Shown: positions 17,179-25,825 of the stretch, in pieces
Layout of the letters: every line of letters begins with the position of its first letter
How positions within the stretch are numbered: the stretch's first letter is position 1
DNA from: Arthrobacter sp. DNA4
GTDB lineage: Bacteria > Actinomycetota > Actinomycetes > Actinomycetales > Micrococcaceae
Length of the DNA stretch: 64,000 nucleotides
Reading direction: 5' to 3'
Assembly (NCBI RefSeq): GCF_024362385.1
Contig: NZ_CP101466.1
Span: 1,488,001-1,552,000 of the forward strand
Position numbers and translations under genes: made by a program
The notes under the pieces: generated by a model
What the model was told of the DNA's origin: nothing
Database searches by the model: none
The model's input: only the letters and a program-made list of their open reading frames with translations

Positions 17179-18087
17179 TCACCCGGCGAGCAGCAACGAG
17201 CGCTCCTTCACCTCGTCCTTCAGGGCCGCGATCACGGCCTGCACCCGAGCTGACCGAAGCGACTCCGGCCTTGCAACAGCCCAGATGGGCAGCTGGCGCT
17301 CAAAATCACCTGGCAGCACGGGGACGAAATCTTCACGGTCTCCCACCATGAAGTTCGGAAGCAGCCCAATTCCGGCGCCCTGGCGCACTGCCTCGACCTG
17401 GGCGAACACGCTCGTGGCCTGGAAGCTTGTCCTGGGCGTCGGAAGCTGCGATGACCAGCGGGGCCCAAGCTCCGCCACCTGGAGCGCAGACTCCACGTAA
17501 GAGACAAACGCGTGCTGCCCCACGTCGTCGAGCGTTTCCGGCAGCCCGTGCTGCGCCGCATAGGCGGGGCTGGCGTAGAGGCGCAGGTAGTAGTTGCTCA
17601 GGAAGATGGTCTGGGCTGTGCTGACGTCGGCCCGGCCCACTACGATCTCCAGGTCCACCCCTGACCGGTTCTGGCTGACTTTCCGGGTGGCACTCAGCAT
17701 TTCAATATTCAGCTGCGGGTTCTGCTGCTGGAGCCGCACCAGCGACGGGGTGACGAACACGGCTCCCACTCCGTCGGTGGTGGCGACCCGGACCAGGCCG
17801 GCAAGGGCACTCTGGTCCTGGCTGATCAGGCCCGACAACGAGCCAAGCGTGCTTTCGATCGCCTCCGCCGCCTCCACCGCGGCCGCCCCAAGCTTCGTCA
17901 ACTCCCAGCCGTGCGGGCTGCGCTCCAGGGTGCGCCCGCCCAACTGTTTGTCCAGGGCGAGGATCCGGCGGGAAATGGTGGTGTGGGTGGTTCCCAGGGT
18001 CTCGGCCACCGCATTGAACCGGCCCAGGCGCGCCACGGTCAGCAGGATGAGCAGGTCGTCGGGGCTGGGCAACCGTCTCGAATCCAC
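17179..18087 (-). CDS. LysR-type transcriptional regulator, divergent from mmsB
   Basis: This 302-residue LysR protein has a helix-turn-helix in LLILLTVARLGRFNAVAETL and TTHTTISRRILALDKQL, followed by an effector-binding domain to the C-terminus. GTG 18087 is preferred because AGAGGAAGG sits six bases upstream; ATG 18111 would put that site inside the gene. It is divergent from mmsB-mmsA, so control of valine or 3-hydroxyisobutyrate catabolism is the natural inference. An inverted repeat at 18105-18120 just upstream is a candidate operator. Confidence 0.85.
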   Translation of the reverse strand: MDSRRLPSPDDLLILLTVARLGRFNAVAETLGTTHTTISRRILALDKQLGGRTLERSPHGWELTKLGAAAVEAAEAIESTLGSLSGLISQDQSALAGLVRVATTDGVGAVFVTPSLVRLQQQNPQLNIEMLSATRKVSQNRSGVDLEIVVGRADVSTAQTIFLSNYYLRLYASPAYAAQHGLPETLDDVGQHAFVSYVESALQVAELGPRWSSQLPTPRTSFQATSVFAQVEAVRQGAGIGLLPNFMVGDREDFVPVLPGDFERQLPIWAVARPESLRSARVQAVIAALKDEVKERSLLLAG

Positions 18088-18104
18088 GGGCGGCCTTCCT
18101 CTTG

Positions 18105-18120
18105 TGTGCATCAATGCACA
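18105..18120. promoter_or_regulatory. Palindrome TGTGCAT-CA-ATGCACA in the LysR/mmsB gap
   Basis: This is a perfect inverted repeat with 7-base arms, 18 bases before the preferred LysR start. It could be the LysR autoregulatory site. It also matches TGTG-N8-CACA, so a Crp-type factor is possible. Confidence 0.5.
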
Positions 18121-18161
18121 GAGCGTCTGTAATTTTTCCCCTTGATTGCACTCTAGCAGGG

Positions 18162-18177
18162 TGTGATCGTAGACACA
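18162..18177. promoter_or_regulatory. Crp/GlxR-like box before mmsB
   Basis: TGTGA-TCGTAG-ACACA matches the TGTGA-N6-TCACA pattern except for one base in the second half. It lies 46 bases before the mmsB start. Confidence 0.45.
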
Positions 18178-18222
18178 GACATGCCTGCAGTAACGCCGGA
18201 CTGGAAGCAAAGGAGCTTACGC

Positions 18223-19140
18223 ATGGCAGTTATCGGATGGATTGGCCTGGGCAACATGGGCGGCCACATGTCGGTGAACCTGGTGAAGGCCGGGCACGAT
18301 GTGCGCGGCTTCGACCTCAACCCCGCGGCACTGGCAGCCGCCGAAGCAGGTGGCGTCAAGCGCGCAGCCAGCATCGCCGAAGCGGTGGACGGCGCTGACG
18401 CCGTGTTCACCATGCTGCCCAAGGGCGAACACGCCCGCGCCGTATACCTCGGGGAGGACGGCGTGCTGAAGCACGCGGATACCCGCACGCTGCTCATCGA
18501 CTCCTCCACCATCGACATCGCCTCCGCGCAGGAACTGCACGACGCCGCTGCTGCCGCCGGCTTCCGCTTCGTGGACGCCCCGGTGTCCGGCGGAATGAGC
18601 GGCGCCGAGGCCGGAACCCTGACCTTCATGGTGGGCGGCGAAGAGGGTGCCGTCAAAGACGCCTCGGGCTACATCGGGCCCATGTCCGGAAACATCATTC
18701 CCACGGGTGGCCCCACCACGGGCCAGGCGGCCAAGATCTGCAACAACCTGATGCTTTTCATCAACCTCGCCTCCACCGCGGAGGGTGCGGTCCTGGCTGA
18801 CCGGCTGGGCCTGGACAAGCAGGTTTTCTGGAACATCGCCTCGGTCTCGTCGGGGGATTCCTGGGCCCTGCGGACCTGGTATCCGGTGCCCGGGGTGGTT
18901 CCCACCGCGGCCTCCAACAACGACTTCGCACCCACGTTCACCACCGAACTCGCGAACAAGGACATCGGCCTGGCCATCAGCGCCGCCGAGGACACCGGCA
19001 CGCCGCTGGAGATTGGCAAACACGTCCAGCAGCTCTTCCAGCGGCTCATCGACGCCGGTGACGCGGGCAAGGACTGCTCCATGATCATCAAGCTCGTGGA
19101 CGGTTCCCTCCAGCCCGCCGACCGGATGCCGTCCAACTAA
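18223..19140 (+). CDS. mmsB: 3-hydroxyisobutyrate dehydrogenase
   Basis: This 305-residue beta-hydroxyacid dehydrogenase oxidises 3-hydroxyisobutyrate with NAD+ to methylmalonate semialdehyde in valine breakdown. The Rossmann start is IGWIGLGNMGGHMSVNLVKA. The substrate loop is DAPVSGGMSGAEAGTLTFMV (about residues 119-138), and the catalytic lysine is in GQAAKICNNLM (about residue 172). ATG 18223 follows AAAGGAG. mmsA, 51 bases downstream, takes its product. Confidence 0.93.
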   Translation: MAVIGWIGLGNMGGHMSVNLVKAGHDVRGFDLNPAALAAAEAGGVKRAASIAEAVDGADAVFTMLPKGEHARAVYLGEDGVLKHADTRTLLIDSSTIDIASAQELHDAAAAAGFRFVDAPVSGGMSGAEAGTLTFMVGGEEGAVKDASGYIGPMSGNIIPTGGPTTGQAAKICNNLMLFINLASTAEGAVLADRLGLDKQVFWNIASVSSGDSWALRTWYPVPGVVPTAASNNDFAPTFTTELANKDIGLAISAAEDTGTPLEIGKHVQQLFQRLIDAGDAGKDCSMIIKLVDGSLQPADRMPSN

Positions 19141-19191
19141 CCACGCCGTCCAACCAACCACGCCGCACGCACCGCAGGAAAAGAGACACCC

Positions 19192-20676
19192 TTGGAAACC
19201 ATTCCGCACTACATCAACGGCGCCCGCGTCACCGATGCCGACCGCTTCGGTCCGGTCTTCAACCCCGCCACCGGCCAGCAGGAAAAGCAGGTGGCGCTCG
19301 CCTCAACGGCACGGACAGAAGAAGCCATTGCCGCAGCCCGCGCCGCGCTGCCGGCGTGGCGGGCCACCAGCCTGGCCAAGCGCACCACCATCTTCTTCAA
19401 GGTCCGCGAGATCCTCACCGAACGAAAGTCCGAGCTCGCCGCCATCCTCACCAGCGAGCACGGCAAGGTCCTCTCCGACGCCGAAGGTGAAATTGCCCGC
19501 GGCCTGGAGAACATCGACTTCGCCACGGGCCTGTCCCACATGCTCAAGGGTGAGCGCTCGGAGCAGGTCTCCAGCGGCATCGACGTGCACTCCGTCCGCC
19601 AGCCGGTGGGCGTGGTGGCGTGCATTACCCCGTTCAACTTCCCGGCCATGGTGCCGTTGTGGATGATCGGCAGCGCCCTGGCGTGCGGCAACACGGTGCT
19701 CCTGAAGCCCAGCGAGAAGGATCCATCGGCGGCCGTCTTCATCGCAGAGGCCTTCGCCGAGGCGGGCTTGCCCGCCGGGGTCCTGAACGTGGTCCAGGGG
19801 GACAAGGAAGCCGTCGACGTCCTGCTGGAGCACCCTGACGTGAAGGCAGTCAGCTTCGTCGGCTCCACCCCCGTGGCCCAGTCCATCTACAAGCGGGCAG
19901 CTGAGCACGGCAAGCGGGTGCAGGCCCTGGGCGGCGCGAAGAACCACATGGTGGTGCTTCCCGACGCCGACCTGGACATGGCTGCCGACGCGGCGGTTTC
20001 CGCCGCCTACGGTTCCGCCGGTGAACGCTGCATGGCAGTGAGCGTCCTGGTGGCCGTGGGCAACATTGCCGACGACCTGGTGAAGGCGATATCCAGCCGC
20101 ATGGCGGACCTGAAGATCGGTGCGGGAACCGACCCCGCCTCACAGATGGGCCCCTTGATCACCGCGGAGCACCGGGACCGGGTGGCATCCTACGTTTCAG
20201 GTGCCGAAGGCGAAGGGGCCACCGTGGTGGTGGACGGCCGCTCCCAGCAGTTCGATTCCAACGGGTTCTTTATCGGCGTCAGCCTGGTGGACCACGTCAA
20301 GCCGGGCATGAAGGTGTACGACGACGAGATCTTCGGCCCGGTCCTGTCCGTGGTCCGCGTCGACACCTACAGCGACGCGGTGCAGTTGGTCAATGACAAC
20401 CAGTTCGGCAACGGAACGGCCATCTTCACCCGCGACGGCGGGGTGGCGAGGCAGTTCGAGTTCGACGTCGAGGCAGGCATGGTGGGCGTCAACGTCCCCA
20501 TCCCGGTCCCGGTAGGAACGTTCTCGTTCGGCGGCTGGAAGAACTCGCTGTTCGGCGACACCCACATGTACGGTCCCGACAGCATCCGGTTCTACACCCG
20601 CGGCAAAGTAGTGACCACCCGCTGGCCGGACCCCTCAACCTCGGTGATCGACCTGGGCTTCCCGCAAGTGGACTAG
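19192..20676 (+). CDS. mmsA: Methylmalonate-semialdehyde dehydrogenase (CoA-acylating)
   Basis: This 494-residue aldehyde dehydrogenase converts methylmalonate semialdehyde with CoA and NAD+ to propionyl-CoA. It shows the family marks ITPFNFPAMVPLWMI, KPSEKDPSAA, SFVGSTPVAQSIYKRA, and the catalytic cysteine in GSAGERCMAVSV (about residue 280). TTG 19192 is used with AGGAAAAGAG upstream; the protein then begins METIPHYINGARV as relatives do. It is the second gene of the mmsB-mmsA operon and ends in an 18-bp terminator. Confidence 0.94.
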   Translation: METIPHYINGARVTDADRFGPVFNPATGQQEKQVALASTARTEEAIAAARAALPAWRATSLAKRTTIFFKVREILTERKSELAAILTSEHGKVLSDAEGEIARGLENIDFATGLSHMLKGERSEQVSSGIDVHSVRQPVGVVACITPFNFPAMVPLWMIGSALACGNTVLLKPSEKDPSAAVFIAEAFAEAGLPAGVLNVVQGDKEAVDVLLEHPDVKAVSFVGSTPVAQSIYKRAAEHGKRVQALGGAKNHMVVLPDADLDMAADAAVSAAYGSAGERCMAVSVLVAVGNIADDLVKAISSRMADLKIGAGTDPASQMGPLITAEHRDRVASYVSGAEGEGATVVVDGRSQQFDSNGFFIGVSLVDHVKPGMKVYDDEIFGPVLSVVRVDTYSDAVQLVNDNQFGNGTAIFTRDGGVARQFEFDVEAGMVGVNVPIPVPVGTFSFGGWKNSLFGDTHMYGPDSIRFYTRGKVVTTRWPDPSTSVIDLGFPQVD

Positions 20677-20705
20677 GCACGACGACCAGGCACGTGGATA
20701 AAGCA

Positions 20706-20746
20706 ACAACAGGCCGGGGACCGTCATTCGGTCCCCGGCCTGTTGT
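20706..20746. terminator. Bidirectional terminator after mmsA
   Basis: An 18-bp perfect stem (20706-20723 with 20729-20746; core CAACAGGCCGGGGACCG) has a five-base loop TCATT. It sits between the convergent mmsA and SHOCT-like genes. The arms end in ACAACA/TGTTGT, giving T-rich tails in both directions. Confidence 0.8.
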
Positions 20747-20772
20747 GTTGGGGCTGTTAAGTCCCAGGGTGG

Positions 20773-21354
20773 CTAGCCGTTCATGATGTCGCCGCGGCGC
20801 TTCATGTACTCCTCCATGGACAGCTCACCGTTGCTGTACTGCTGGTCCAGCTCCGCGAGTTTCCGCGCCCGGTATCCTTGCGGGCCTGACGGCGGCGGGG
20901 GAGTGGCGGGTCCGGAAGACTGCTCCGGTAGCTGCTGCTGGTACGGCGGTTGGTACGGCTGCTGGAAGGGCGGCTGCTGGGGCTGCTGCTGGAACGGCGG
21001 TTCCTGCGGAGCGCCGTAACGGGGGTCCGTCATGGGCGGCTGACCGTACTGGTTCGGGATGGGCGGCTCGCCCTGCTGGCCGTCCCGGCGGAAGCCGCCG
21101 GATAAGTAGTCCTGCTGGGTGTACCCGTCGCGCGGCTGGTTGCTCTGCGGCCCGGCGGAACCGGGGAATTGGCCATAGCCAGGAAACTGGTTGGAACCCG
21201 GGAACTGGTTCGAGCCGGGAAATTGGTTCGGACCCGGAAACTGGCCGGGCAGGCCCTGGTTCCGGTCCCGCCGCGCCATGGAACGCCGGTATGCCCGCAT
21301 GGCCATGGGGACAACGAAGGACAGGATGATGATCCAGAAAAACAAGCTGCTCAC
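20773..21354 (-). CDS. Membrane-anchored Pro/Gln-rich protein with SHOCT-like tail
   Basis: This 193-residue protein has one N-terminal helix (LFFWIIILSFVVPMAM, about residues 4-19) and a basic stretch. A long Gly/Gln/Pro-rich segment follows, with the unit NQFPGS repeated near residues 43-60 and PPFQQ/PPYQQ further on. The end, about residues 163-193 (KLAELDQQYSNGELSMEEY), is a SHOCT-like short C-terminal domain, which often recruits partners. Function is unknown. GTG 21354 is the likely start. Confidence 0.7.
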   Translation of the reverse strand: MSSLFFWIIILSFVVPMAMRAYRRSMARRDRNQGLPGQFPGPNQFPGSNQFPGSNQFPGYGQFPGSAGPQSNQPRDGYTQQDYLSGGFRRDGQQGEPPIPNQYGQPPMTDPRYGAPQEPPFQQQPQQPPFQQPYQPPYQQQLPEQSSGPATPPPPSGPQGYRARKLAELDQQYSNGELSMEEYMKRRGDIMNG

Positions 21355-21403
21355 GGTGGCGCGCCTCTCGTGTATTGTCCTTCCAGCCTAACCCCGGGAG
21401 GCC

Positions 21404-22273
21404 TTAGCGGCGGCTGGGCTCAGAAGTTCCGAGCGGACCCTCGCCGGAACCCAGCGGGACGCCCGGGCCAAAGATGGGACCCGGCGTCGGACGCTTGGCC
21501 ATGACGCCGTCACCCGAGGACTGGCGCCGCAGCCGGCGCAGCACCCACGGGACAAAGTATTCGCGCGCCCACACGAAGTCCCCGCTCCGGGCCTCCCGCC
21601 ACGTGCGCGGCGGCAGCGGCTTGGGCTGAAGCGGTTCCAGCGAATGCTGCACGTTCAGCGCGTCCAGCACCATGGCGGCAATGGTGTGGTGCCCCAAGGG
21701 GGAGAAGTGCAGGCGGTCCTGGTCCCACATTTGCGGGTCGCTCAGCTGCCGCAGCGACCACATGTCCGCGATGACTGCGTCATGGCGGGCTGCCACCGTC
21801 CGCAGGTTCTCGTTGTAAATGGCCACCTTGCTGCGGATCCTGCCCAGCACCGAGGAGCCTGTGTCCGGCCCGTTGAACAGCACCACCGTGGCGCCGCCCA
21901 TGGACAGGATCTGGACCACGGAATCGAGTTTCTCGGCCAGCGCGTCAGGGTCGCCGCCGGGGCGGATGAGGTCGTTCCCGCCGGCGGACAGGGTGACCAG
22001 GTCCGGTTTCAGCTCCAGGGCCGGGGCCAGCTGCTGGTCCACGATCTGCTGCAGCAGCCTGCCGCGGACGGCAAGGTTGGCGTACGCGAAATCCGGCTGG
22101 GTGCGGCCCAGCTCTTCTGCAACGCGGTCGGCCCAGCCGCGGTGTCCGCCGGGGCTCGAGGGTTCGGGGTCGCCGATGCCCTCGGTGAAGGAATCGCCCA
22201 TCGCCACATACCGGGTCCAGGGGTGGGATCCGGAGTGGGCGGGCGGGGTCTGGATGGCACTTGCGTCAGTCAC
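21404..22273 (-). CDS. SGNH/GDSL-type hydrolase
   Basis: This SGNH esterase-like protein has 289 residues. The four blocks are visible: MGDSFTEG (catalytic Ser), NLAVRG (Gly), SAGGNDLI (Asn), and DRLHFSPLGHH (Asp and His). The family removes acyl groups from lipids or carbohydrates; the substrate is unknown. The C-terminal 60 residues are basic and Pro-rich. GTG 22273 is chosen because AGGATAGGG precedes it; the in-frame GTG 22294 has no usable ribosome site. No signal peptide is evident. It is divergent from the esterase at 22344. Confidence 0.85.
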   Translation of the reverse strand: MTDASAIQTPPAHSGSHPWTRYVAMGDSFTEGIGDPEPSSPGGHRGWADRVAEELGRTQPDFAYANLAVRGRLLQQIVDQQLAPALELKPDLVTLSAGGNDLIRPGGDPDALAEKLDSVVQILSMGGATVVLFNGPDTGSSVLGRIRSKVAIYNENLRTVAARHDAVIADMWSLRQLSDPQMWDQDRLHFSPLGHHTIAAMVLDALNVQHSLEPLQPKPLPPRTWREARSGDFVWAREYFVPWVLRRLRRQSSGDGVMAKRPTPGPIFGPGVPLGSGEGPLGTSEPSRR

Positions 22274-22312
22274 GGTCCCTATCCTGCCTTTCACCTCTCT
22301 GGCTACGCCAAC

Positions 22313-22328
22313 GTAGGTTGTTACCTAC
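22313..22328. promoter_or_regulatory. Inverted repeat GTAGGT-tgtt-ACCTAC between hydrolase genes
   Basis: Perfect 6-base arms lie 16 bases before ATG 22344. An overlapping pair GTTAC/GTAAC (22319-22335) is also present. It is a candidate operator for the divergent SGNH and esterase genes; no regulator gene is adjacent. Confidence 0.4.
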
Positions 22329-22343
22329 AAGTAACTGGTAAGA

Positions 22344-23003
22344 ATGGAAACCATGACTGACGCCGAAGTATTTCCTGCCCCCGTTGTCCTGTGGTCCCAT
22401 CCGGAAGACCAGCGCGCCGGCAAGCCGCTGCTGGTGCTGCTCCACGGCTACGGCGCCAACGAGCAGGACCTGCTCAGCCTGGCCGACCTGCTGCCCGGGG
22501 ACTTCGCCGTCGCCTCGCTGCGGGCGCCCATTGCCATGGGCCCCGGCTTTACCTGGTTCCCGCTGACGGCCTCGATCGAATACTCCCTGGAACGGGTCAA
22601 GAAGGCTTCGGCCTACGCGCTGGAGTGGATCGACACCATCCGCGTGGGCCACCCGTCGGTGACCCTGCTCGGCTTCTCCATGGGCATGGCGATGGCCACC
22701 ACGCTCCTCCGCCAGCGGCCCACGGACTTCGCCGCCGTCGTCGGACTGTCAGGTTTCGTGGTGGACGCCGCCGGCGACCCCACCTTCAAGGACGCGGAGC
22801 TGGACGGAACCGTGCCCATGTTCTGGGGCCGGGACCAGCAGGACCCCGTGATCACCCAGGACAAGGTCGAGTTCACCATGGGCTGGGTGCGCAAGCACGT
22901 CAAGCTCACCAAGGTGCTGTACACCGGCATGTGGCACGGCATCAACCAGCAGGAGATCGGGCACGTGGGCGAGTTCCTCACCCACGAAGTGCTGAACAAA
23001 TAG
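22344..23003 (+). CDS. Alpha/beta hydrolase (phospholipase/carboxylesterase family)
   Basis: This 219-residue enzyme belongs to the short carboxylesterase/lysophospholipase group. The oxyanion region is LLHGYGANEQDLL (about residues 32-44). The nucleophile motif is GFSMGMAMA (about 111-119), the Asp is in GRDQQDPVI (about 158-166) and the His in GMWHGINQQ (about 194-202). It is probably a cytoplasmic esterase of unknown substrate. ATG 22344 is used; ATG 22353 is possible. Confidence 0.85.
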   Translation: METMTDAEVFPAPVVLWSHPEDQRAGKPLLVLLHGYGANEQDLLSLADLLPGDFAVASLRAPIAMGPGFTWFPLTASIEYSLERVKKASAYALEWIDTIRVGHPSVTLLGFSMGMAMATTLLRQRPTDFAAVVGLSGFVVDAAGDPTFKDAELDGTVPMFWGRDQQDPVITQDKVEFTMGWVRKHVKLTKVLYTGMWHGINQQEIGHVGEFLTHEVLNK

Positions 23004-23060
23004 AACGGACGACGGCGGCGCGCCAGTCCCAGCGGCTGGTTCAGTCTGCCCGGCTGCCGG

Positions 23061-23291
23061 TCAGGCCTCCGGCGCGACTACCCGGACGCTCTGGCCGTTG
23101 ACCGTGACGGTGTCTCCGTTGTGCAGCTGGCGGCCGCGGCGGTCATCGATCCCGCCGTTGACCTTGACCAGCCCGTTCTTGATGAGTTCCGCCGCCTCCA
23201 CCCCGTCCTCAACGAGGTTGGCGAGCTTCAGCAGCTGGCCGAGCCGGATCATGCTGTCGCGGATGGGGACGTCCTCAATGGGGTTGCTCAT
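23061..23291 (-). CDS. S4-domain RNA-binding protein
   Basis: This 76-residue protein is nearly all one S4 fold: IRLGQLLKLANLVEDGVEAA, then ELIKNGLVKVNGGIDDRRGR and a last strand GDTVTVNGQSVRVV. It resembles the small YbcJ-type proteins that bind structured RNA, often on the ribosome. The start codon is at 23291. It is divergent from the YdcZ-type gene. Exact role unknown. Confidence 0.85.
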   Translation of the reverse strand: MSNPIEDVPIRDSMIRLGQLLKLANLVEDGVEAAELIKNGLVKVNGGIDDRRGRQLHNGDTVTVNGQSVRVVAPEA

Positions 23292-23323
23292 AGAGCAATA
23301 ATGCCTGAACTAAGGTGGATTCA

Positions 23324-24308
23324 ATGACCTCCCCTTCCCGCCTGCCGGCACTCGCAGGCCTGCCCCTGGCCGTGGGTTCCGGCCTGGCCATTCCCGTCCA
23401 GGGCCGCATCAACGGGGCGCTGGGCGCCCGCCTCAATGACGGAATCGCCGCGGCGGCCGTGAGCTTCAGCACAGGCCTGCTGGTCATGATCGTCATTTCC
23501 CTGGTCCTGCCGCGGGGACGGGCCGGCCTGGCCGCCATCATCCCGGCGGTCCGCAACCGCGCCTTTCCCCGCATCTATGTGGTGGCCGGTGCCATCGGTG
23601 CGTTGTTCGTCTTTGCCCAGTCCTTCACTGTGGGCATCCTCGGTGTGGCACTTTTCACCGTGGCCACCGTCACCGGACAGACTGTCAGCGGCCTGCTGGT
23701 GGACCGGCTGGGGATCGGGCGCTGGAAAGAAATCCGTCACCGGCATCCGCATCATTGGCTGCATCCTGACCATCGCCGCCGTCGCGTGGGCCGTGTCGCC
23801 CCGGTTCAGCAGCGGTGGCTCAGGGGACGGGGCCGGCTTGCTGGTTCCCATCCTGCTGCCGGTGGCGGCGGGGTTCCTCATGAGCTTCCAGCAGGCCATG
23901 AACGGCACCGCCACCCTCCACTACGGCACTCCCATTGCCGCCACGCTGGTCAACTTCGTGGCCGGCTGCACGGTGCTTTGGGCCGCCTTGGCCGTGAAGC
24001 TCGCGGTTGCCGGCCCCGCCAACCCGCTGCCGGGGGAGTGGTGGTACTACCTGGGCGGCCCCATGGGCTGCGTGTTTATTGGGCTGGGCGCCCTCCTGGT
24101 CCGCAGCCTGGGCGTACTGGTCACCGGGCTGGGCATGATCGCGGGCCAACTGCTCGGCTCGCTGGCCCTGGACCTGGCGCTGCCCGCCCCGGGCACCGTC
24201 GTGGCCCCGGCCACTGTGCTGGGGACCCTGCTCACGCTCGGCGCCATCGTCCTGGCAACCCTGCCGTGGCCACGGGGCGCGCTGCGCAGGCAGCGGCCGG
24301 TACGCTAG
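23324..24308 (+). pseudogene. YdcZ/DUF606-type DMT transporter with a frameshift in the middle
   Basis: The N-terminal half (MTSPSRLPALAGLPLAVGSG to DRLGIGR) is a hydrophobic DUF606 repeat. Near 23720-23726 the frame moves by +1, and the protein continues as GKKSVTGIRIIGCILTIAAV through a second DUF606 repeat to 24308. One extra base in GGGCGCTGGAAAG explains it. Both halves are otherwise intact, about 325 residues in all. Relatives are two-domain membrane exporters of unknown substrate. Without the repair the upstream half would read into a non-membrane tail, so the gene is broken as given. Confidence 0.8.
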
Positions 24309-24437
24309 GACACAAGCTTTTCCACGATCTTCCTTCATCCGCCCGAACCGCTGCCCTGCGCCCCACGTGCAAAGCAGTGCCGGGCCTGACAACCCGCGGA
24401 CCGCACCCAGCGGCCCTGTAGAAATTGGAGTTACCCC

Positions 24438-25823
24438 ATGGCAGCAAAATCCGTCCTCGACCAGGTCATTTCCCTCTCCAAGCGGAGGGGCTTCGTGTTC
24501 CAGGCCGGTGAGATCTACGGCGGTTCACGCTCTGCCTGGGATTACGGCCCCCTCGGTGCCGAGCTGAAGGAAAACATCAAGCGCCAGTGGTGGCAGTCCG
24601 TGGTCCGCGGCCGCGAGGACGTGGTGGGCCTGGACTCCTCCGTGATCCTGCCCCGCCAGGTATGGGAAGCCTCCGGCCACGTGGAAGTGTTCTCCGACCC
24701 CCTGGTGGAATGCCTCTCCTGCCACAAGCGCTACCGGGCCGACCACCTCGAGGAAGAATACGAGGAAAAGAAGGGCCGGCCTGCCGAGAATGGCCTGAAG
24801 GACATTGCCTGCGCCAACTGCGGCACCCGCGGCCAGTGGACCGAACCGCAGGAGTTCTCCGGCCTGCTCAAGACCTACCTGGGGCCGGTGGCCAGCGAGG
24901 AGGGCCTGCACTACCTGCGCCCCGAAACCGCGCAGGGCATCTTCGTGAACTTCAACAACGTGCTCACCACCTCGCGGAAGAAGCCGCCGTTCGGCATCGG
25001 CCAGATCGGCAAGTCCTTCCGCAACGAGATCACGCCCGGAAACTTCATTTTCCGCACCCGCGAGTTCGAGCAGATGGAGATGGAGTTCTTCGTCGAGCCC
25101 GGCACCGATGAGGAATGGCACCAGTACTGGATGAAGGAGCGCATGGCCTGGTACACCGGCCTGGGCATCCGCGAGGAGAACCTGCGGTTCTACGAGCACC
25201 CCAAGGAAAAGCTGAGCCACTACTCCAAGGGCACCACGGACATCGAGTACCGCTTCGGTTTCCAGGGCTCGGAGTGGGGCGAGCTGGAAGGCATCGCCAA
25301 CCGCACCGACTTCGACCTCTCCACCCACGCCAAGGCCTCCGGCACGGACCTGAGCTACTTCAACCAGGCCACCAACGAGCGCTACACCCCGTACGTCATC
25401 GAGCCCGCGGCCGGCCTGACCCGTTCCTTCATGGCGTTCCTGGTGGATGCCTACACCGAGGACGAGGCCCCCAACGCCAAGGGCGGCGTGGACGTGCGCA
25501 CGGTGCTGAAGCTTGACCCGCGCCTGGCGCCGGTCAAGGCCGCCGTGCTGCCGCTAAGCCGCAACGAGGACCTGTCCCCGAAGGCCAAGGCCCTGGGCGC
25601 GCAGCTGCGGAAGAACTGGAACATCGACTTCGACGACGCCGGCGCAATCGGCCGCCGCTACCGCCGCCAGGACGAGATCGGAACCCCGTTCTGCATCACC
25701 GTTGACTTCGATACCCTCGAGGACCAGGCCGTCACCATCCGCGAGCGGGACACCATGAGCCAGGAACGCGTCTCCCTGGACAAGGTGGAAGGCTACCTGG
25801 CCGCACGGCTGGTCGGCGCCTGA
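24438..25823 (+). CDS. glyS: Glycine--tRNA ligase, alpha2 type
   Basis: This 461-residue class II synthetase charges tRNA-Gly. The opening [20 protein letters not shown] and [15 protein letters not shown] is diagnostic of the dimeric archaeal/eukaryal-like form. A zinc-type pair CLSCHKRY and CANCGTRG (about residues 94-131) follows, then class II motif 2 ([20 protein letters not shown]) and motif 3 ([13 protein letters not shown]). The anticodon-binding domain is C-terminal. ATG 24438 follows TTGGAG. A GNAT gene starts two bases after the stop. Confidence 0.95.
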   Translation: MAAKSVLDQVISLSKRRGFVFQAGEIYGGSRSAWDYGPLGAELKENIKRQWWQSVVRGREDVVGLDSSVILPRQVWEASGHVEVFSDPLVECLSCHKRYRADHLEEEYEEKKGRPAENGLKDIACANCGTRGQWTEPQEFSGLLKTYLGPVASEEGLHYLRPETAQGIFVNFNNVLTTSRKKPPFGIGQIGKSFRNEITPGNFIFRTREFEQMEMEFFVEPGTDEEWHQYWMKERMAWYTGLGIREENLRFYEHPKEKLSHYSKGTTDIEYRFGFQGSEWGELEGIANRTDFDLSTHAKASGTDLSYFNQATNERYTPYVIEPAAGLTRSFMAFLVDAYTEDEAPNAKGGVDVRTVLKLDPRLAPVKAAVLPLSRNEDLSPKAKALGAQLRKNWNIDFDDAGAIGRRYRRQDEIGTPFCITVDFDTLEDQAVTIRERDTMSQERVSLDKVEGYLAARLVGA

Positions 25824-25825
25824 GC

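Noticed and set aside
20773..21354. Repeated NQFPGS-coding units as a CRISPR-like array
   Set aside because: The units are short, in frame, uneven and have no spacers; they are simple protein repeats.
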